38,803 bases of DNA from Propylenella binzhouense (GCF_009866965.1 NZ_SPKJ01000033.1:1-38803), one strand, 5' to 3'; counted from the stretch's first letter, positions 1 through 8,295 are shown. Notes: generated from the sequence alone by a model not told the origin. A program made the numbers and translations.

Positions 1-2
1 AC

Positions 3-146
3 GCCGTCGCATCCCCGGCGCATGCGCGCCGCGCCGCCGTGCGCCCGCGGCTCGGGCTGCTCGGCGCCGGGCTTGCCGAGCGGCTCGCGGTGGCGGCGGT
101 TCCGGTCGCGGCGATCTGGCTCCTCGTCCTTCTCGTCATCGGATGA
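3..146 (+). CDS. C-terminal end of an unidentified membrane protein (partial)
   Basis: An open frame enters from the left edge and stops at TGA 144-146, eight bases before the next start codon. The 47 visible residues begin Arg- and Ala-rich and finish with a hydrophobic run (VAAVPVAAIWLLVLLVIG), which looks like a C-terminal membrane helix. Tight spacing to the zinc transporter ATPase suggests it is the first known member of that operon, possibly another metal-transport protein. The family cannot be named from this fragment. The third-position GC bias fits real coding in this frame. Confidence 0.5.
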   Translation, partial: AVASPAHARRAAVRPRLGLLGAGLAERLAVAAVPVAAIWLLVLLVIG

Positions 147-153
147 TCCGCTG

Positions 154-903
154 ATGGCGCCGCTTCTCACCTTCGAGGACCTTACCCTCGGCTATGACGG
201 CCATCCCGCCGTCCACCACCTGGAGGGCGCGGTCGAGGCCGGCTCGCTGACCGCGGTCGTCGGGCCCAACGGCTCGGGCAAGTCGACGCTCATGAAGGCC
301 GTCGCGGGCATGCTGGCGCCGATCGGCGGCCGCGTGGTCCGATCCGGCCTCGCCCCGCACGACATCGCCTATCTGCCGCAGCAATCCGACATCGAGCGCG
401 GCTTCCCGGCGAGCGTGCTCGATCTGGTCGCGCTCGGGCTCTGGCGGCGGCGCGGGCTCGGCGGCCGGATCGGCGGCGGCGATCGCGCGGCGATCGATGG
501 CGCGCTCGCCGCCGTCGGGATGGCCGATTTCGCGGCCCGCGGGATCGACACGCTGTCCGGCGGCCAGCTCCAGCGCGCCCTCTTCGCGCGCGTGCTCGTG
601 CAGGATGCCGGCCTGATCCTTCTCGACGAGCCGTTCAACGCGATCGACACGCGCACGATCGCCGACCTTATCGCGATCGTCCACCGCTGGCAGCGCGAGG
701 GCAGGACCGTGCTTGCCGTCCTGCACGATCTCGACCTCGTCCGGCAGCACTTCCCCCAGGCGCTGCTCCTCGCGCGGGAGGCCGTCGCCTGGGGTGCCGC
801 GGCGGAGGTGCTCACCGCCGGAAATCTCGCCACCGCGCGCGAGCGGATCGCACATTGGGAGGACCACGCACCCTGGTGCGGGGCGGGACGGCACGCGGCA
901 TGA
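154..903 (+). CDS. aztA: Zinc ABC transporter ATP-binding protein (AztA type)
   Basis: Cytoplasmic ATPase of 249 residues that would power zinc (possibly manganese) uptake. Visible motifs are the Walker A loop GPNGSGKST at residues 37-45, the Q-loop region (YLPQQ), the signature LSGGQLQRA, Walker B LILLDEP and the switch histidine in VLHDLDLV. The frame is open further upstream to about position 22, but those codons read as Arg/Ser-rich noise and overlap the previous gene, so ATG 154 is chosen. Its stop overlaps the permease start (ATGA at 900-903). The ATPase-permease-binding protein order and the sequence style resemble Paracoccus AztABC more than the classical ZnuACB order. The substrate is inferred from the family. 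Confidence 0.85.
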   Translation: MAPLLTFEDLTLGYDGHPAVHHLEGAVEAGSLTAVVGPNGSGKSTLMKAVAGMLAPIGGRVVRSGLAPHDIAYLPQQSDIERGFPASVLDLVALGLWRRRGLGGRIGGGDRAAIDGALAAVGMADFAARGIDTLSGGQLQRALFARVLVQDAGLILLDEPFNAIDTRTIADLIAIVHRWQREGRTVLAVLHDLDLVRQHFPQALLLAREAVAWGAAAEVLTAGNLATARERIAHWEDHAPWCGAGRHAA

Positions 904-1769
904 CGCTCAACGAGATCTTCCTCGCGCCCTTCGTCGAGTTCGAGTTCATGCGCCGCGCGCTCGTCGGCACCACGGCGCTGGCGCTCTCCGCCTGTCCCGT
1001 CGGCGTGTTCCTGATGCTGCGCCGCATGAGCCTCTCCGGCGACGCGATCGCCCATTCCATCCTGCCGGGTGCGGCGATCGGCTTCCTCGTCTCCGGGCTA
1101 CAGCTCCTGCCGATGACCTTCGGCGGCCTCGTCGCCGGGCTCGCGGTCGCCGTGCTCTCCGGCATCGTCGCGCGCTCCACGATCCAGCGGGAGGATGCGA
1201 GCCTCGCCGCCTTCTACCTCGTGTCGCTCGCGCTCGGGGTCCTGCTCGTCTCGCTCAGGGGCTCGAGCGTCGATCTCCTCCACGTGCTGTTCGGATCGGT
1301 GCTCGCGCTCAACGACCAGGCGCTCGTCCTGATCGCGGCGATCGCGACCGTCAGCCTCGTCGCGCTCGCCTCCGTCTGGCGGGCGCTCGTGGCCGAATGC
1401 CTCGATCCGGTCTTCCTGCGCAGCGTGAGCCGCGTCGGCCCGTTCGTGCATCTCCTTTTCCTGGTCCTCGTCGTTCTCAACCTCGTCGGCGGCTTCCAGG
1501 CGCTCGGCACGCTCCTCTCGGTCGGGCTGATGATCCTGCCGGCGGCGGCGGCGCGCTTCTGGACGCGGAGGCTCGAGGCGATGTGCGCGCTCGCGATCGC
1601 CTTCGGCCTCGCCGCGAGTGTCGCGGGCCTCCTCGTCTCCTACCACCTGAGCCTCGCCTCCGGGCCGTCCATCATCCTGGCCGCCGGGCTCGTCTACCTC
1701 GTCTCGCTGCTGTTCGGGACCCGCGGTCTCCTGGCCGGCCGGCGCAGCGTGCGTCACCGCATCGCCTGA
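900..1769 (+). CDS. aztB: Zinc ABC transporter permease (AztB type)
   Basis: Integral inner-membrane permease of 289 residues in the ABC-3 (ZnuB/MntB) family, with about eight hydrophobic segments throughout. The N-terminal stretch around LAPFVEFEFMRRALVG, followed by MLRRMSLSGDAIAHSILPG, is characteristic of this family. The start is the ATG that overlaps the ATPase stop by four bases, so translation is likely coupled. The binding-protein gene follows after seven bases that hold a GAGGAGG ribosome binding site. Substrate specificity for zinc rather than manganese rests on the His-rich loop in the downstream binding protein. Confidence 0.85.
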   Translation: MTLNEIFLAPFVEFEFMRRALVGTTALALSACPVGVFLMLRRMSLSGDAIAHSILPGAAIGFLVSGLQLLPMTFGGLVAGLAVAVLSGIVARSTIQREDASLAAFYLVSLALGVLLVSLRGSSVDLLHVLFGSVLALNDQALVLIAAIATVSLVALASVWRALVAECLDPVFLRSVSRVGPFVHLLFLVLVVLNLVGGFQALGTLLSVGLMILPAAAARFWTRRLEAMCALAIAFGLAASVAGLLVSYHLSLASGPSIILAAGLVYLVSLLFGTRGLLAGRRSVRHRIA

Positions 1770-1776
1770 GGAGGAC

Positions 1777-2721
1777 ATGATGCAAGCTTCCGGACTGATC
1801 GCATTCGGCGCTGCGGCCGCGCTTTCCGCCTTCCTTTCCGGGGCCGGGCCGGCCAAAGCCGCGGAGCCCGTCAAGGTCGTCGCGAGCTTCTCCATCCTCG
1901 GCGATTTCGTCCGCGAGATCGGCGGCGACCGCGTCGACGTCGTGACGCTCGTCGGACCGAACGGCGACGCGCATGTCTACGAGCCGAGCCCCGCCGATGC
2001 CCGCGCGGTCGCCGGTGCCGGTCTCGTCGTGGTGAACGGCCTCGGCTTCGAGGGCTGGCTCGACCGGCTCGTCGAGGCGAGCGGCTACAAGGGCGAGGTG
2101 ACGGTCGCCTCGACCGGGATCGTGCCGCTCGCTGCTGCGGAGGACGAGCACGAGGACGAACATGCGGGCGCCGAGGAGCACGGACACGAAGGCGTCGATC
2201 CGCACGCCTGGCAGTCGGCGGAGAACGCCATCGTCTATGTCGGCAACGTCGCCGACGCGCTCTGCCGCGCGGATGCGGAATCCTGCGCTCTCTTCCGGGC
2301 GAACGCGGAGCGCTACCGGGCGGAGCTCTCCGATCTCGACGCCTCCATCAAGGCGAGCTTCGCCGCGCTTTCGCCCGAGCGCCGCAAGGTCATCACCACG
2401 CATGACGCCTTCGGCTATTTCGCCCGGGCCTACGGCATCGCGTTCCTCGCGCCCCAGGGCGTCTCCACCGACTCGGAAGCTTCGGCCGCCGATGTCGCGA
2501 AGCTCATCACCCAGATCCGCGACGAGGGCGTCACCGCGCTCTTCCTGGAGAATGTCTCGGATCCGCGCCTGATGGAGCAGATCGCCCGCGAGACCGGGAT
2601 CAAGCCCGGCGGCGAACTCTATTCGGACGCGCTGTCGCCGCCCGACGGTCCCGCCGCCACCTACGTGGCCATGATGCGCCACAATGCCGGGACGCTCCTC
2701 GGCGCCATGCGCGGCAGCTGA
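1777..2721 (+). CDS. aztC: Zinc ABC transporter substrate-binding protein (AztC type)
   Basis: Periplasmic metal-binding lipocalin-unrelated, ZnuA-family (cluster A-I) protein of 314 residues with an N-terminal signal peptide that ends near the Ala-rich stretch before EPVKVVASF. Expected metal-ligand histidines are visible in DAHVYEPSP, VDPHAWQ and TTHDAFGYF, with an Asp near the C-terminus (YSDALS). A flexible loop between the first two histidines is rich in His, Glu and Asp (around residues 125-143), typical of zinc rather than manganese binders. A strong GAGGAGG lies just before ATG 1777; the next codon is also ATG. The end faces soeC convergently with a seven-base gap. No aztD-like chaperone gene follows. 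Confidence 0.85.
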   Translation: MMQASGLIAFGAAAALSAFLSGAGPAKAAEPVKVVASFSILGDFVREIGGDRVDVVTLVGPNGDAHVYEPSPADARAVAGAGLVVVNGLGFEGWLDRLVEASGYKGEVTVASTGIVPLAAAEDEHEDEHAGAEEHGHEGVDPHAWQSAENAIVYVGNVADALCRADAESCALFRANAERYRAELSDLDASIKASFAALSPERRKVITTHDAFGYFARAYGIAFLAPQGVSTDSEASAADVAKLITQIRDEGVTALFLENVSDPRLMEQIARETGIKPGGELYSDALSPPDGPAATYVAMMRHNAGTLLGAMRGS

Positions 2722-2728
2722 GCAGCAC

Positions 2729-3688
2729 TCAGGCGGGCCGCGCCGGGAAGCCGGCCGGCCGGGCGCGTTCGCCCTCTCCGTAATAGAGCGAGACGACGTG
2801 CTCGGCCTCCGCGAAGAAGAGCCAGCGCTCCGCGAGCAGGCCGAGAAGGAAGGAGAGCGAGGCGGCCGCCGGCCAGATCCAGCCGCCGGCCGCGAGCCCC
2901 GCCGCCAGCAGCAGGACAGGGAGCCCGCCGCCGAGAAGCGCGGCGGCCCTGCGCAGCGCTGCCGCATGCCGGCGGGCGGTGCGGAACACCATCTCCCGCG
3001 TCAGGTAGTTGCCCATGCTGTGCGGCGGCTCGAGCAGCCGGACGCGGCCATAGCGGCCGAGCCGCGTCGCCGTCTCCGGGCGCGAATCGCCGGAGCCGAG
3101 CGGGATGCGGTCGGCCCGGAACCACCACAGCCCCTTGGCCGCCCAGGCCACGAGCAGGAAGCCGAGCGCGAGCCATTCCAGCCCCGCCGCGCGGCCGTCC
3201 GCCCCCGCGGCAAAGGCGCTTGCGAGCATCGCGCCGCCGGCCGCCGCGAAGCCGAGATAGCAGGCCGGCGTGAGGCGGGTGTGCCAGCGCGGCACCGTCT
3301 TCAGCGAGGCGTAGATCATCGCCGTGGCGTAGACGGTCACGGTCGCGAGCGCCGCCGTGACCAGCCCGAGCGGGACGAGCCGCATCCCGTAGAACAGGTC
3401 CGCGGCCATCTGCACGGCGAAAAGGCCGAGGGTGGCGATCGAGAGCACGCCCTCGCGCGAAAGCCAGGACGTCCGCCATTGCGTGAGCGCCCGCCATGCC
3501 CGCTCGGGATGGCCGAGATGGAAGGTCGAGGAGAGAAGGCCGACGCCGGTGAGGGCAAGCGCGAGCAGCGCGGCCCACAGGAGCGGGCTGCCCGATCCCG
3601 CCAGCGCGCCGAGCGCCAGCAGGGCGACGAGGCCGAAGCCCGCCCCGGACAAGGTGGTGAAGACGATGATCGAGCGCGCCGGATGCAT
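2729..3688 (-). CDS. soeC: Sulfite dehydrogenase membrane anchor subunit SoeC (DmsC family)
   Basis: Hydrophobic protein of 319 residues with about eight membrane segments, of the DmsC anchor family. It would hold the SoeAB heterodimer on the cytoplasmic face of the inner membrane and pass electrons to quinone. The motif STFHLGHPERAWRA near residue 55 and the phrase SWLSREG are typical of the DmsC/SoeC group. It is the last gene of soeABC; ATG 3688 lies three bases after the soeB stop with only a weak upstream ribosome site, which suggests coupling. DMSO reductase anchor is the alternative reading on domain alone. The catalytic subunit and the adjacent sulfolactate genes favour SoeC. Confidence 0.8.
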   Translation of the reverse strand: MHPARSIIVFTTLSGAGFGLVALLALGALAGSGSPLLWAALLALALTGVGLLSSTFHLGHPERAWRALTQWRTSWLSREGVLSIATLGLFAVQMAADLFYGMRLVPLGLVTAALATVTVYATAMIYASLKTVPRWHTRLTPACYLGFAAAGGAMLASAFAAGADGRAAGLEWLALGFLLVAWAAKGLWWFRADRIPLGSGDSRPETATRLGRYGRVRLLEPPHSMGNYLTREMVFRTARRHAAALRRAAALLGGGLPVLLLAAGLAAGGWIWPAAASLSFLLGLLAERWLFFAEAEHVVSLYYGEGERARPAGFPARPA

Positions 3689-3691
3689 GGG

Positions 3692-4450
3692 TCAGCCGAT
3701 CATCTCCACGACGCGTTCGAGCCAGCCGGTCAGCCCGGCCGCCCGCTCCCGCGGGGCTGCAGGCGGCGTTTCGTCCGCTGCGCCGGCGGGCGCCCGGTTC
3801 CGCCGCGGCGGAAGGTACTTGTTGACCGGCGCCGTCCCCTGCTCGGGCATCAGGTCGACGCCGCCGCGCGCCGCCACGAGGCGCGAAACGGCCGAATCCG
3901 GATCGGCCAGGTCGCCGAAATGCCGGGCATTGGTCGGGCATGTGCGGACGCAGGCGGGCACGCGGTCCACCTCTTCCAGGTTCTCGTTGTAGATGCGGTC
4001 GACGCAGAGCGTGCACTTCTTCATCACGCCTTCCGCCTCGTCGAGCTCGCGCGCGCCGTAGGGGCAGGCCCAGGCGCAGAGGCCGCAGCCGATGCACCAG
4101 TCCTCGTTCACGAGCACGATGCCGTCCTCGGCGCGCTTGTAGGAGGCGCCGGTCGGGCAGACCGTCACGCAGGGCGCGTCGGCGCAGTGCAGGCACGATT
4201 TGGGAAAGTGCACGACCATCGGGCTCGCGCCCGCGCCGTTCGCCTCCGGCAGCACCTCGAAGGTGTGGATCCGGTTGAGGAAGGTCCCGGACGGGGTTTC
4301 GCCGTAGGGCTCCTGGTCCGACAGCGCGGCGCCGTAGCCGCCCGTGTTCCACTCCTTGCAGTTGACGACGCAGGCATGGCAGCCAACGCAGACGTCGAGG
4401 TCGATGACGAGGCCGAGCTTCTTCGGCGTGTCGTTCGGTAGCGCCGTCAC
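3692..4450 (-). CDS. soeB: Sulfite dehydrogenase iron-sulfur subunit SoeB
   Basis: Electron-transfer subunit of 252 residues with four ferredoxin-type cysteine groups: CVGCHACVVNC, CLHCADAPCVTVC, CIGCGLCAWAC, and CTLC together with CVRTC. This is enough for four [4Fe-4S] clusters linking the molybdenum subunit to the membrane anchor. No signal peptide is visible, as expected for the cytoplasmic Soe complex. Two GTG codons compete for the start. The one at 4450 is preferred because AGGAG lies eight bases upstream and GTGA overlaps the soeA stop; the one at 4459 would fall inside that ribosome site. The C-terminal 60 residues are Pro/Arg-rich and variable. Confidence 0.82.
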   Translation of the reverse strand: MTALPNDTPKKLGLVIDLDVCVGCHACVVNCKEWNTGGYGAALSDQEPYGETPSGTFLNRIHTFEVLPEANGAGASPMVVHFPKSCLHCADAPCVTVCPTGASYKRAEDGIVLVNEDWCIGCGLCAWACPYGARELDEAEGVMKKCTLCVDRIYNENLEEVDRVPACVRTCPTNARHFGDLADPDSAVSRLVAARGGVDLMPEQGTAPVNKYLPPRRNRAPAGAADETPPAAPRERAAGLTGWLERVVEMIG

Positions 4451-7296
4451 TTTGACCACTCCTGTCCGTAGCGCAGCCGCCCGGGCGGGGAGGGCTGTCC
4501 CGGAACGCGCTTCTGCGGCGCGAATTGCGGGCTCGTGACCGCCTTGTCTGGTTCCGCCTTCTCGATCGCCACGCGGAGGTCGAACCAGGCCGCCTGCCCG
4601 GTGATCGGATCGGCGTTGGCCCAGCGCATGCCGTCGCCCTTTTCGGGCAGGAGCTCGCGGATCAGGTGGTTGAGCAGGAAGCCCTTCTCGGCTTCCGGCG
4701 CGTGCGGGTCGAGGCTCCAGGCGCCCGATCTCTTGCCGATCGCGTTCCAGGTCCAGACGGTCTTGCCGTTGGTCGCCTCCATCCGCGCGATCTGGACCTT
4801 GATGCGGCCGTGATGGGAGGAGAGCCAGATCCAGTCGCCGCTCTCCAGCCCGTGCGCATCGCAGATCGGGCCCGGCACGTAGAGGAAGTTGCGGGCATGG
4901 ATCTGGCGGAGCCAGGCGTTCTGCGATCCCCAGGAATGGTACATCGCCATCGGGCGCTGGGTGACCGCATGGTACGGGAAGTCCGCATCGGCGCGGGCCG
5001 CGAGACGGTCTCCCTCGAAGGGCGGATACCAGATCGGAAGCGGGTCGAAGCAGCGCTCGATCACGGGGCGGAGATGGTCGGGCGGCTGCGGCGAGCGCCT
5101 GCCGCGGGCCGCGAGCCGGAACTTCGCGAGCGGCTCCGAATAGAGCTGGAAGACGACCGGCTGCGGGCTGTCGTAGAGGCCGATGCCGACGGCCCAGTCC
5201 TGGTAGGCGGCGTTGGCGTGCTTGAAGTAGAGCGCCTCGTCCGGGATATGCGTCGCGTAGAAGCCGCCGTTTTCAATGTAGCGGTCGATCTGCGCCTGGT
5301 TCGGCGCGCCGCGCCCTTCCGCTCCGCCGTTCTCGCCCCGGAAGCCGATGAGGGGGCCGATCCCCGGCTTGCGCTGGTGGTTGACGATATAGTCGGCGTA
5401 GTCGCGGTATTTCGGGGCGCCCTCCTCGTCGACGAAGCCGGGCAGGCCGAGCCGCGCGCCGAGATCGATCAGGACCGACTGGAAGCCGCGCACGTCGCGG
5501 TCGGGCGGAAGCACCGGCCAGCGGATCGCGTCGGCTGCGGCATCGGCGTCGCTGATCGGCCGGTCGAGCAGCGAGATGCAGTCGTGGCGCTCGAGATATG
5601 TCGTGTCGGGAAGGATCAGGTCGGCATAGGCCACCATCTCGGAGGCGTAGGCGTCGGAATAGATGATCTTCGGAATGACGTACTCGCCGTCCGCCCGCTT
5701 GGCCGTCAGCATCGCCATCGTGCCGGCGGTGTTCATCGACGAGTTCCAGGCCATGTTGGCCATGTAGAGGAAGAGCACCTCCACCGGGTACGGATCGCCC
5801 GCGGCCGCATTGGCGATCACCATCTGCATCAGGCCGTGCGCGGAGAGCGGCGCCTCCCACGAATAGGCCTTGTCGATGCGCTGCGGGGTCACGCCGTCCG
5901 CCTCGAGGAGCAGATGCTCCGGCCCGAGCGGATAGCCGAGCGGGGAGCCGGAAAGCGGCGTGTTCGGCTTGGACCCTCCGGCGGGACGCGGATGCGCTTC
6001 CGCGGGCTTGGGGTAGGGCGGCTGGAACCGGAAGCCCCCCGGGCAGTCGATCGAGCCGAGCAGGATCTGGACCAGGTGCAGCGCCCGGCAGGTCTGGAAC
6101 CCGTTCGAATGGGCCGAGATCCCGCGCATCGCATGGAAGGAGACCGGCCGGCCGACCATCCGCGCGTGCCGCTCGCCCTTCCAGTCGGTCCAGGGCCGCT
6201 CGACGATGATCTCTTCCTCGAAGGCGACCTTCGCCATCTCGTCCGCGATCCGCCGGATCGTATCCGCGGGCACGCCGGTGGTTTTCGCCGCTTCCTCGGG
6301 CGCATAGGCCGGGTCGCCGTATTTCGCGGCGATCAGGCTGAAGACCGGTACGGCGACGCGCCCGTCCGGGAGCCGGACTTCGCCCTCGAGGCGCGGTCTG
6401 GTCCCGGGCTGCCTGTGTGACGCGAGCGTACCGGCGCCCTCGTCGAAGACGAGCGCATTTCCGTCGGGATCGCGTGCGAAGAGCCCGTCGTCCGGGCCCG
6501 CTTCGTCTCTGATGACGAGCCAGCCGGCATTGGTGTAACGGGCGAGATAGTCGCGGTCGATGCGCCCGGTCCGGATCAGCTCGTGGACGAGGGCGAGGGC
6601 GAACAGGCCGTCGGTGCCGGGGGTGATGCCGATCCACTCGTCGGCAATGGCGTTGTAGCCGGTTCGGACCGGGTTCACCCCGACGATCTTCGCGCCGTTC
6701 GCCCTGAGCTTCGAGAGGCCGATCTTGATCGGGTTCGAATCGTGGTCCTCTGCCACGCCGAAGATCATCAGGAAGCGGCTCCGCTCCCAGTCGGGCTCGC
6801 CGAACTCCCAGAACGAGCCGCCGAAGGTGTAGATCCCGGCGGTGGCCATGTTGACCGAGCAGAAGCCGCCATGGGCCGCGAAGTTCATGGTGCCGAACTG
6901 CTGCGCCCACCAGCCGGTCAGCGCCTGGCTCTGGTCGCGGCCGGTGAAGAAGGCGAGCTTCTTCGGATCGGTTTCCCGGATCGGCCTCAGCCAGTCGGTC
7001 GCGATCGCCAGCGCCTCGTCCCACTCGATGGCGCGGAACTCGCCGGCCCCGCGTTCGCCGACGCGGAGAAGCGGCTTGCTGAGCCGGGCCGGCGAATAGT
7101 GCTGCATGATGCCGGCCGAGCCCTTGGCGCAGAGCACGCCGCGATTGACCGGATGGGCGCGGTTGCCCTCGATATACCGGATCTTGCCGTCCCGGATGTG
7201 GACGTTGATGCCGCAGCGGCAGGCGCACATGTAGCAGGTGGTCTGCCTGACCTCGTCGGAGACTTTCGGCGAGAGATCGAGTGTCGGCTGGCTCAT
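4447..7296 (-). CDS. soeA: Sulfite dehydrogenase molybdopterin subunit SoeA
   Basis: Molybdopterin oxidoreductase of 949 residues predicted to oxidise sulfite to sulfate in the cytoplasm. An N-terminal [4Fe-4S] motif uses Cys21, Cys24, Cys28 and Cys56. The block GRDQSQALTGWWAQQFGT and then HGGFCSVNMATAG place Cys146 where a molybdenum ligand is expected. GVAEDHDSNPIK and AMRGISAHSNGFQTCRALH are phrases I recognise from SoeA of purple sulfur bacteria and roseobacters. There is no Tat signal, unlike periplasmic relatives. ATG 7296 is preferred over upstream in-frame codons because GAGGGA precedes it. The stop overlaps soeB by GTGA. On domain alone it could be a generic DMSO-reductase-family enzyme; the adjacent sulfite-releasing lyase makes SoeA the best call. 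Confidence 0.85.
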   Translation of the reverse strand: MSQPTLDLSPKVSDEVRQTTCYMCACRCGINVHIRDGKIRYIEGNRAHPVNRGVLCAKGSAGIMQHYSPARLSKPLLRVGERGAGEFRAIEWDEALAIATDWLRPIRETDPKKLAFFTGRDQSQALTGWWAQQFGTMNFAAHGGFCSVNMATAGIYTFGGSFWEFGEPDWERSRFLMIFGVAEDHDSNPIKIGLSKLRANGAKIVGVNPVRTGYNAIADEWIGITPGTDGLFALALVHELIRTGRIDRDYLARYTNAGWLVIRDEAGPDDGLFARDPDGNALVFDEGAGTLASHRQPGTRPRLEGEVRLPDGRVAVPVFSLIAAKYGDPAYAPEEAAKTTGVPADTIRRIADEMAKVAFEEEIIVERPWTDWKGERHARMVGRPVSFHAMRGISAHSNGFQTCRALHLVQILLGSIDCPGGFRFQPPYPKPAEAHPRPAGGSKPNTPLSGSPLGYPLGPEHLLLEADGVTPQRIDKAYSWEAPLSAHGLMQMVIANAAAGDPYPVEVLFLYMANMAWNSSMNTAGTMAMLTAKRADGEYVIPKIIYSDAYASEMVAYADLILPDTTYLERHDCISLLDRPISDADAAADAIRWPVLPPDRDVRGFQSVLIDLGARLGLPGFVDEEGAPKYRDYADYIVNHQRKPGIGPLIGFRGENGGAEGRGAPNQAQIDRYIENGGFYATHIPDEALYFKHANAAYQDWAVGIGLYDSPQPVVFQLYSEPLAKFRLAARGRRSPQPPDHLRPVIERCFDPLPIWYPPFEGDRLAARADADFPYHAVTQRPMAMYHSWGSQNAWLRQIHARNFLYVPGPICDAHGLESGDWIWLSSHHGRIKVQIARMEATNGKTVWTWNAIGKRSGAWSLDPHAPEAEKGFLLNHLIRELLPEKGDGMRWANADPITGQAAWFDLRVAIEKAEPDKAVTSPQFAPQKRVPGQPSPPGRLRYGQEWSK

Positions 7297-7340
7297 CGGC
7301 GATCCCTCGATGTCGCGTTGCTGCGCTGTCCCGCCCACCC

Positions 7341-7359
7341 GGCCGGCCGAATTCCGGCC
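7341..7359 (-). other. Stem-loop in the soeA leader
   Basis: Arms GGCCGG (7341-7346) and CCGGCC (7354-7359) are perfectly complementary around a seven-base loop. The element lies 45 bases upstream of the soeA start, between the regulator gene and soeA. It has no U-tract, so it is not an obvious intrinsic terminator. It could be an mRNA-processing or attenuating hairpin separating regulator and enzyme expression. In such GC-rich DNA, short stems also arise by chance. Confidence 0.3.
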
Positions 7360-7453
7360 CAAAGCGGCGTCGGTTCGATTCTCATGCCGCGGGCGTCCTA
7401 GGCGCTATCGGCCGAAGCTGCAATTGCTGCCGCACGGAAGTCCTTTCGCCCGC

Positions 7454-8164
7454 TCACTTCAGGTCGATGAGGTAATGGAAGCTGTCGGTCAGGCAGCGCG
7501 ACACGCGCCACTCGATCGGCGCCTCGTCGAGGCCGTAGGCGATCCGGTCGATGAGGAGGAGCGGTGTCCCCTCGGGGCATCCGAGCTGCTCGGCGTCGGC
7601 GGCGGAGGCTGCCACCGCCTTCACCCTCTCCACGGCATGGCCCACGGTGAGGCCGAAGCGCGTGGCATAGAGCGAGTAGACGTTGTTCGGCACCATCTCG
7701 ACGCGGTCGAGACCGGCGAACCGGGTGACCGGAAGCGTGATCGTCTCGGCGATCACCGGCCGGCCCTCCAGGAAGCGCGTGCGGTCGAGCTGCCAGACGC
7801 TGCTGCGGGGCGGAAGCTTCAGCTTCGCCCGCGCGGCGGCGGCGGATTTCGTCTTCGCGAGGCTGTTCAGGATGCTGTCCGGCAGGCGGCGCGAACCGTC
7901 GTCCGCCGTCAGCTTGAAGAACTTGAAGAGGAGCCGTCCCGCTTCCGGCTCGGCGACGAAGGTTCCGCGGCCCTGGCGCCGGACCACCAGGCTGTCCGCC
8001 GCGAGCGCGTCGAGCGCCTTGCGCACGGTGCCCTGGCTGACGCCCATCTCGAGCGCGATCTGCTGCTCGCTCGGCAGCATCTGACCGGGCTGCCAGCGGC
8101 CGTCGATCAGCCGCGAGACCATCGCCTCCCGGACCTGCCGGTAGAGGGGGCGAAGCTCGAGCAC
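7454..8164 (-). CDS. GntR-family (HutC subfamily) transcriptional regulator of the sulfolactate locus
   Basis: DNA-binding regulator of 236 residues. The winged helix-turn-helix at residues 5-70 shows PLYRQV, GQMLPSEQQIALEMGVSQGTVRKALDAL and RRQGRGTFV, all standard for GntR proteins. Residues 90-236 fit a UTRA (HutC-type) effector domain. It is transcribed away from suyAB and towards soeABC, so it probably controls both arms and itself. The start codon is uncertain: GTG 8164 is assigned, but the strong AAGGAGG is 17 bases away, and an in-frame ATT lies five bases after it. A palindrome centred at 8254-8255 is the likely operator. The effector is probably sulfolactate or a related sulfonate (inference). 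Confidence 0.85.
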   Translation of the reverse strand: MLELRPLYRQVREAMVSRLIDGRWQPGQMLPSEQQIALEMGVSQGTVRKALDALAADSLVVRRQGRGTFVAEPEAGRLLFKFFKLTADDGSRRLPDSILNSLAKTKSAAAARAKLKLPPRSSVWQLDRTRFLEGRPVIAETITLPVTRFAGLDRVEMVPNNVYSLYATRFGLTVGHAVERVKAVAASAADAEQLGCPEGTPLLLIDRIAYGLDEAPIEWRVSRCLTDSFHYLIDLK

Positions 8165-8219
8165 GGTCTCCGAAATCGCTGCCTCCTTCGCCGCTCGGGG
8201 GGAACCTAGCAGAGGACGG

Positions 8220-8225
8220 TTGACA
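8220..8225 (+). promoter_or_regulatory. Candidate -35 element for suyAB
   Basis: TTGACA, a perfect match to the housekeeping -35 hexamer, lies in the divergent gap between the regulator and suyA. It points towards suyA. The -10 hexamer is unclear: TATCTT at 8240-8245 gives a 14-base spacer and CTTATG at 8243-8248 gives 17, and neither is a strong match. The operator palindrome starts just downstream and would cover the expected transcription start. Confidence 0.45.
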
Positions 8226-8248
8226 CCGGAAGGGCTCCGTATCTTATG

Positions 8249-8260
8249 TCTTATATAAGA
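8249..8260. promoter_or_regulatory. Predicted GntR/HutC operator palindrome
   Basis: TCTTATATAAGA is a perfect 12-base palindrome. A further TCTTAT at 8242-8247 forms a direct repeat with its left arm. It is strikingly AT-rich in a locus of about 70 % GC. It lies 36 bases before the suyA start and 85 bases before the regulator start. AT-centred palindromes of this size are typical HutC-subfamily operators, so binding by the adjacent regulator is the natural inference. Confidence 0.6.
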
Positions 8261-8295
8261 GGTGAGCTATGGCGCATGCCGCAGGAGGAAGCGGA

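Noticed and set aside
4525-6420. A 631-codon plus-strand frame across soeA
   Set aside because: It is antisense to a gene with clear cofactor motifs; its translation has no recognisable family.
2729-7296. DMSO or polysulfide reductase as the identity of the three-subunit molybdoenzyme
   Set aside because: SoeA lacks a Tat signal and carries SoeA-typical segments; the neighbouring sulfite-producing lyase gives it a clear substrate.
7297-7362. N-terminal extension of SoeA to 7362
   Set aside because: The added 22 residues lack family character, and a good ribosome site precedes ATG 7296.
8269-8295. Start of suyA at ATG 8269
   Set aside because: It has no ribosome site and lies only nine bases from the operator palindrome. 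AGGAGGAA directly precedes ATG 8296.
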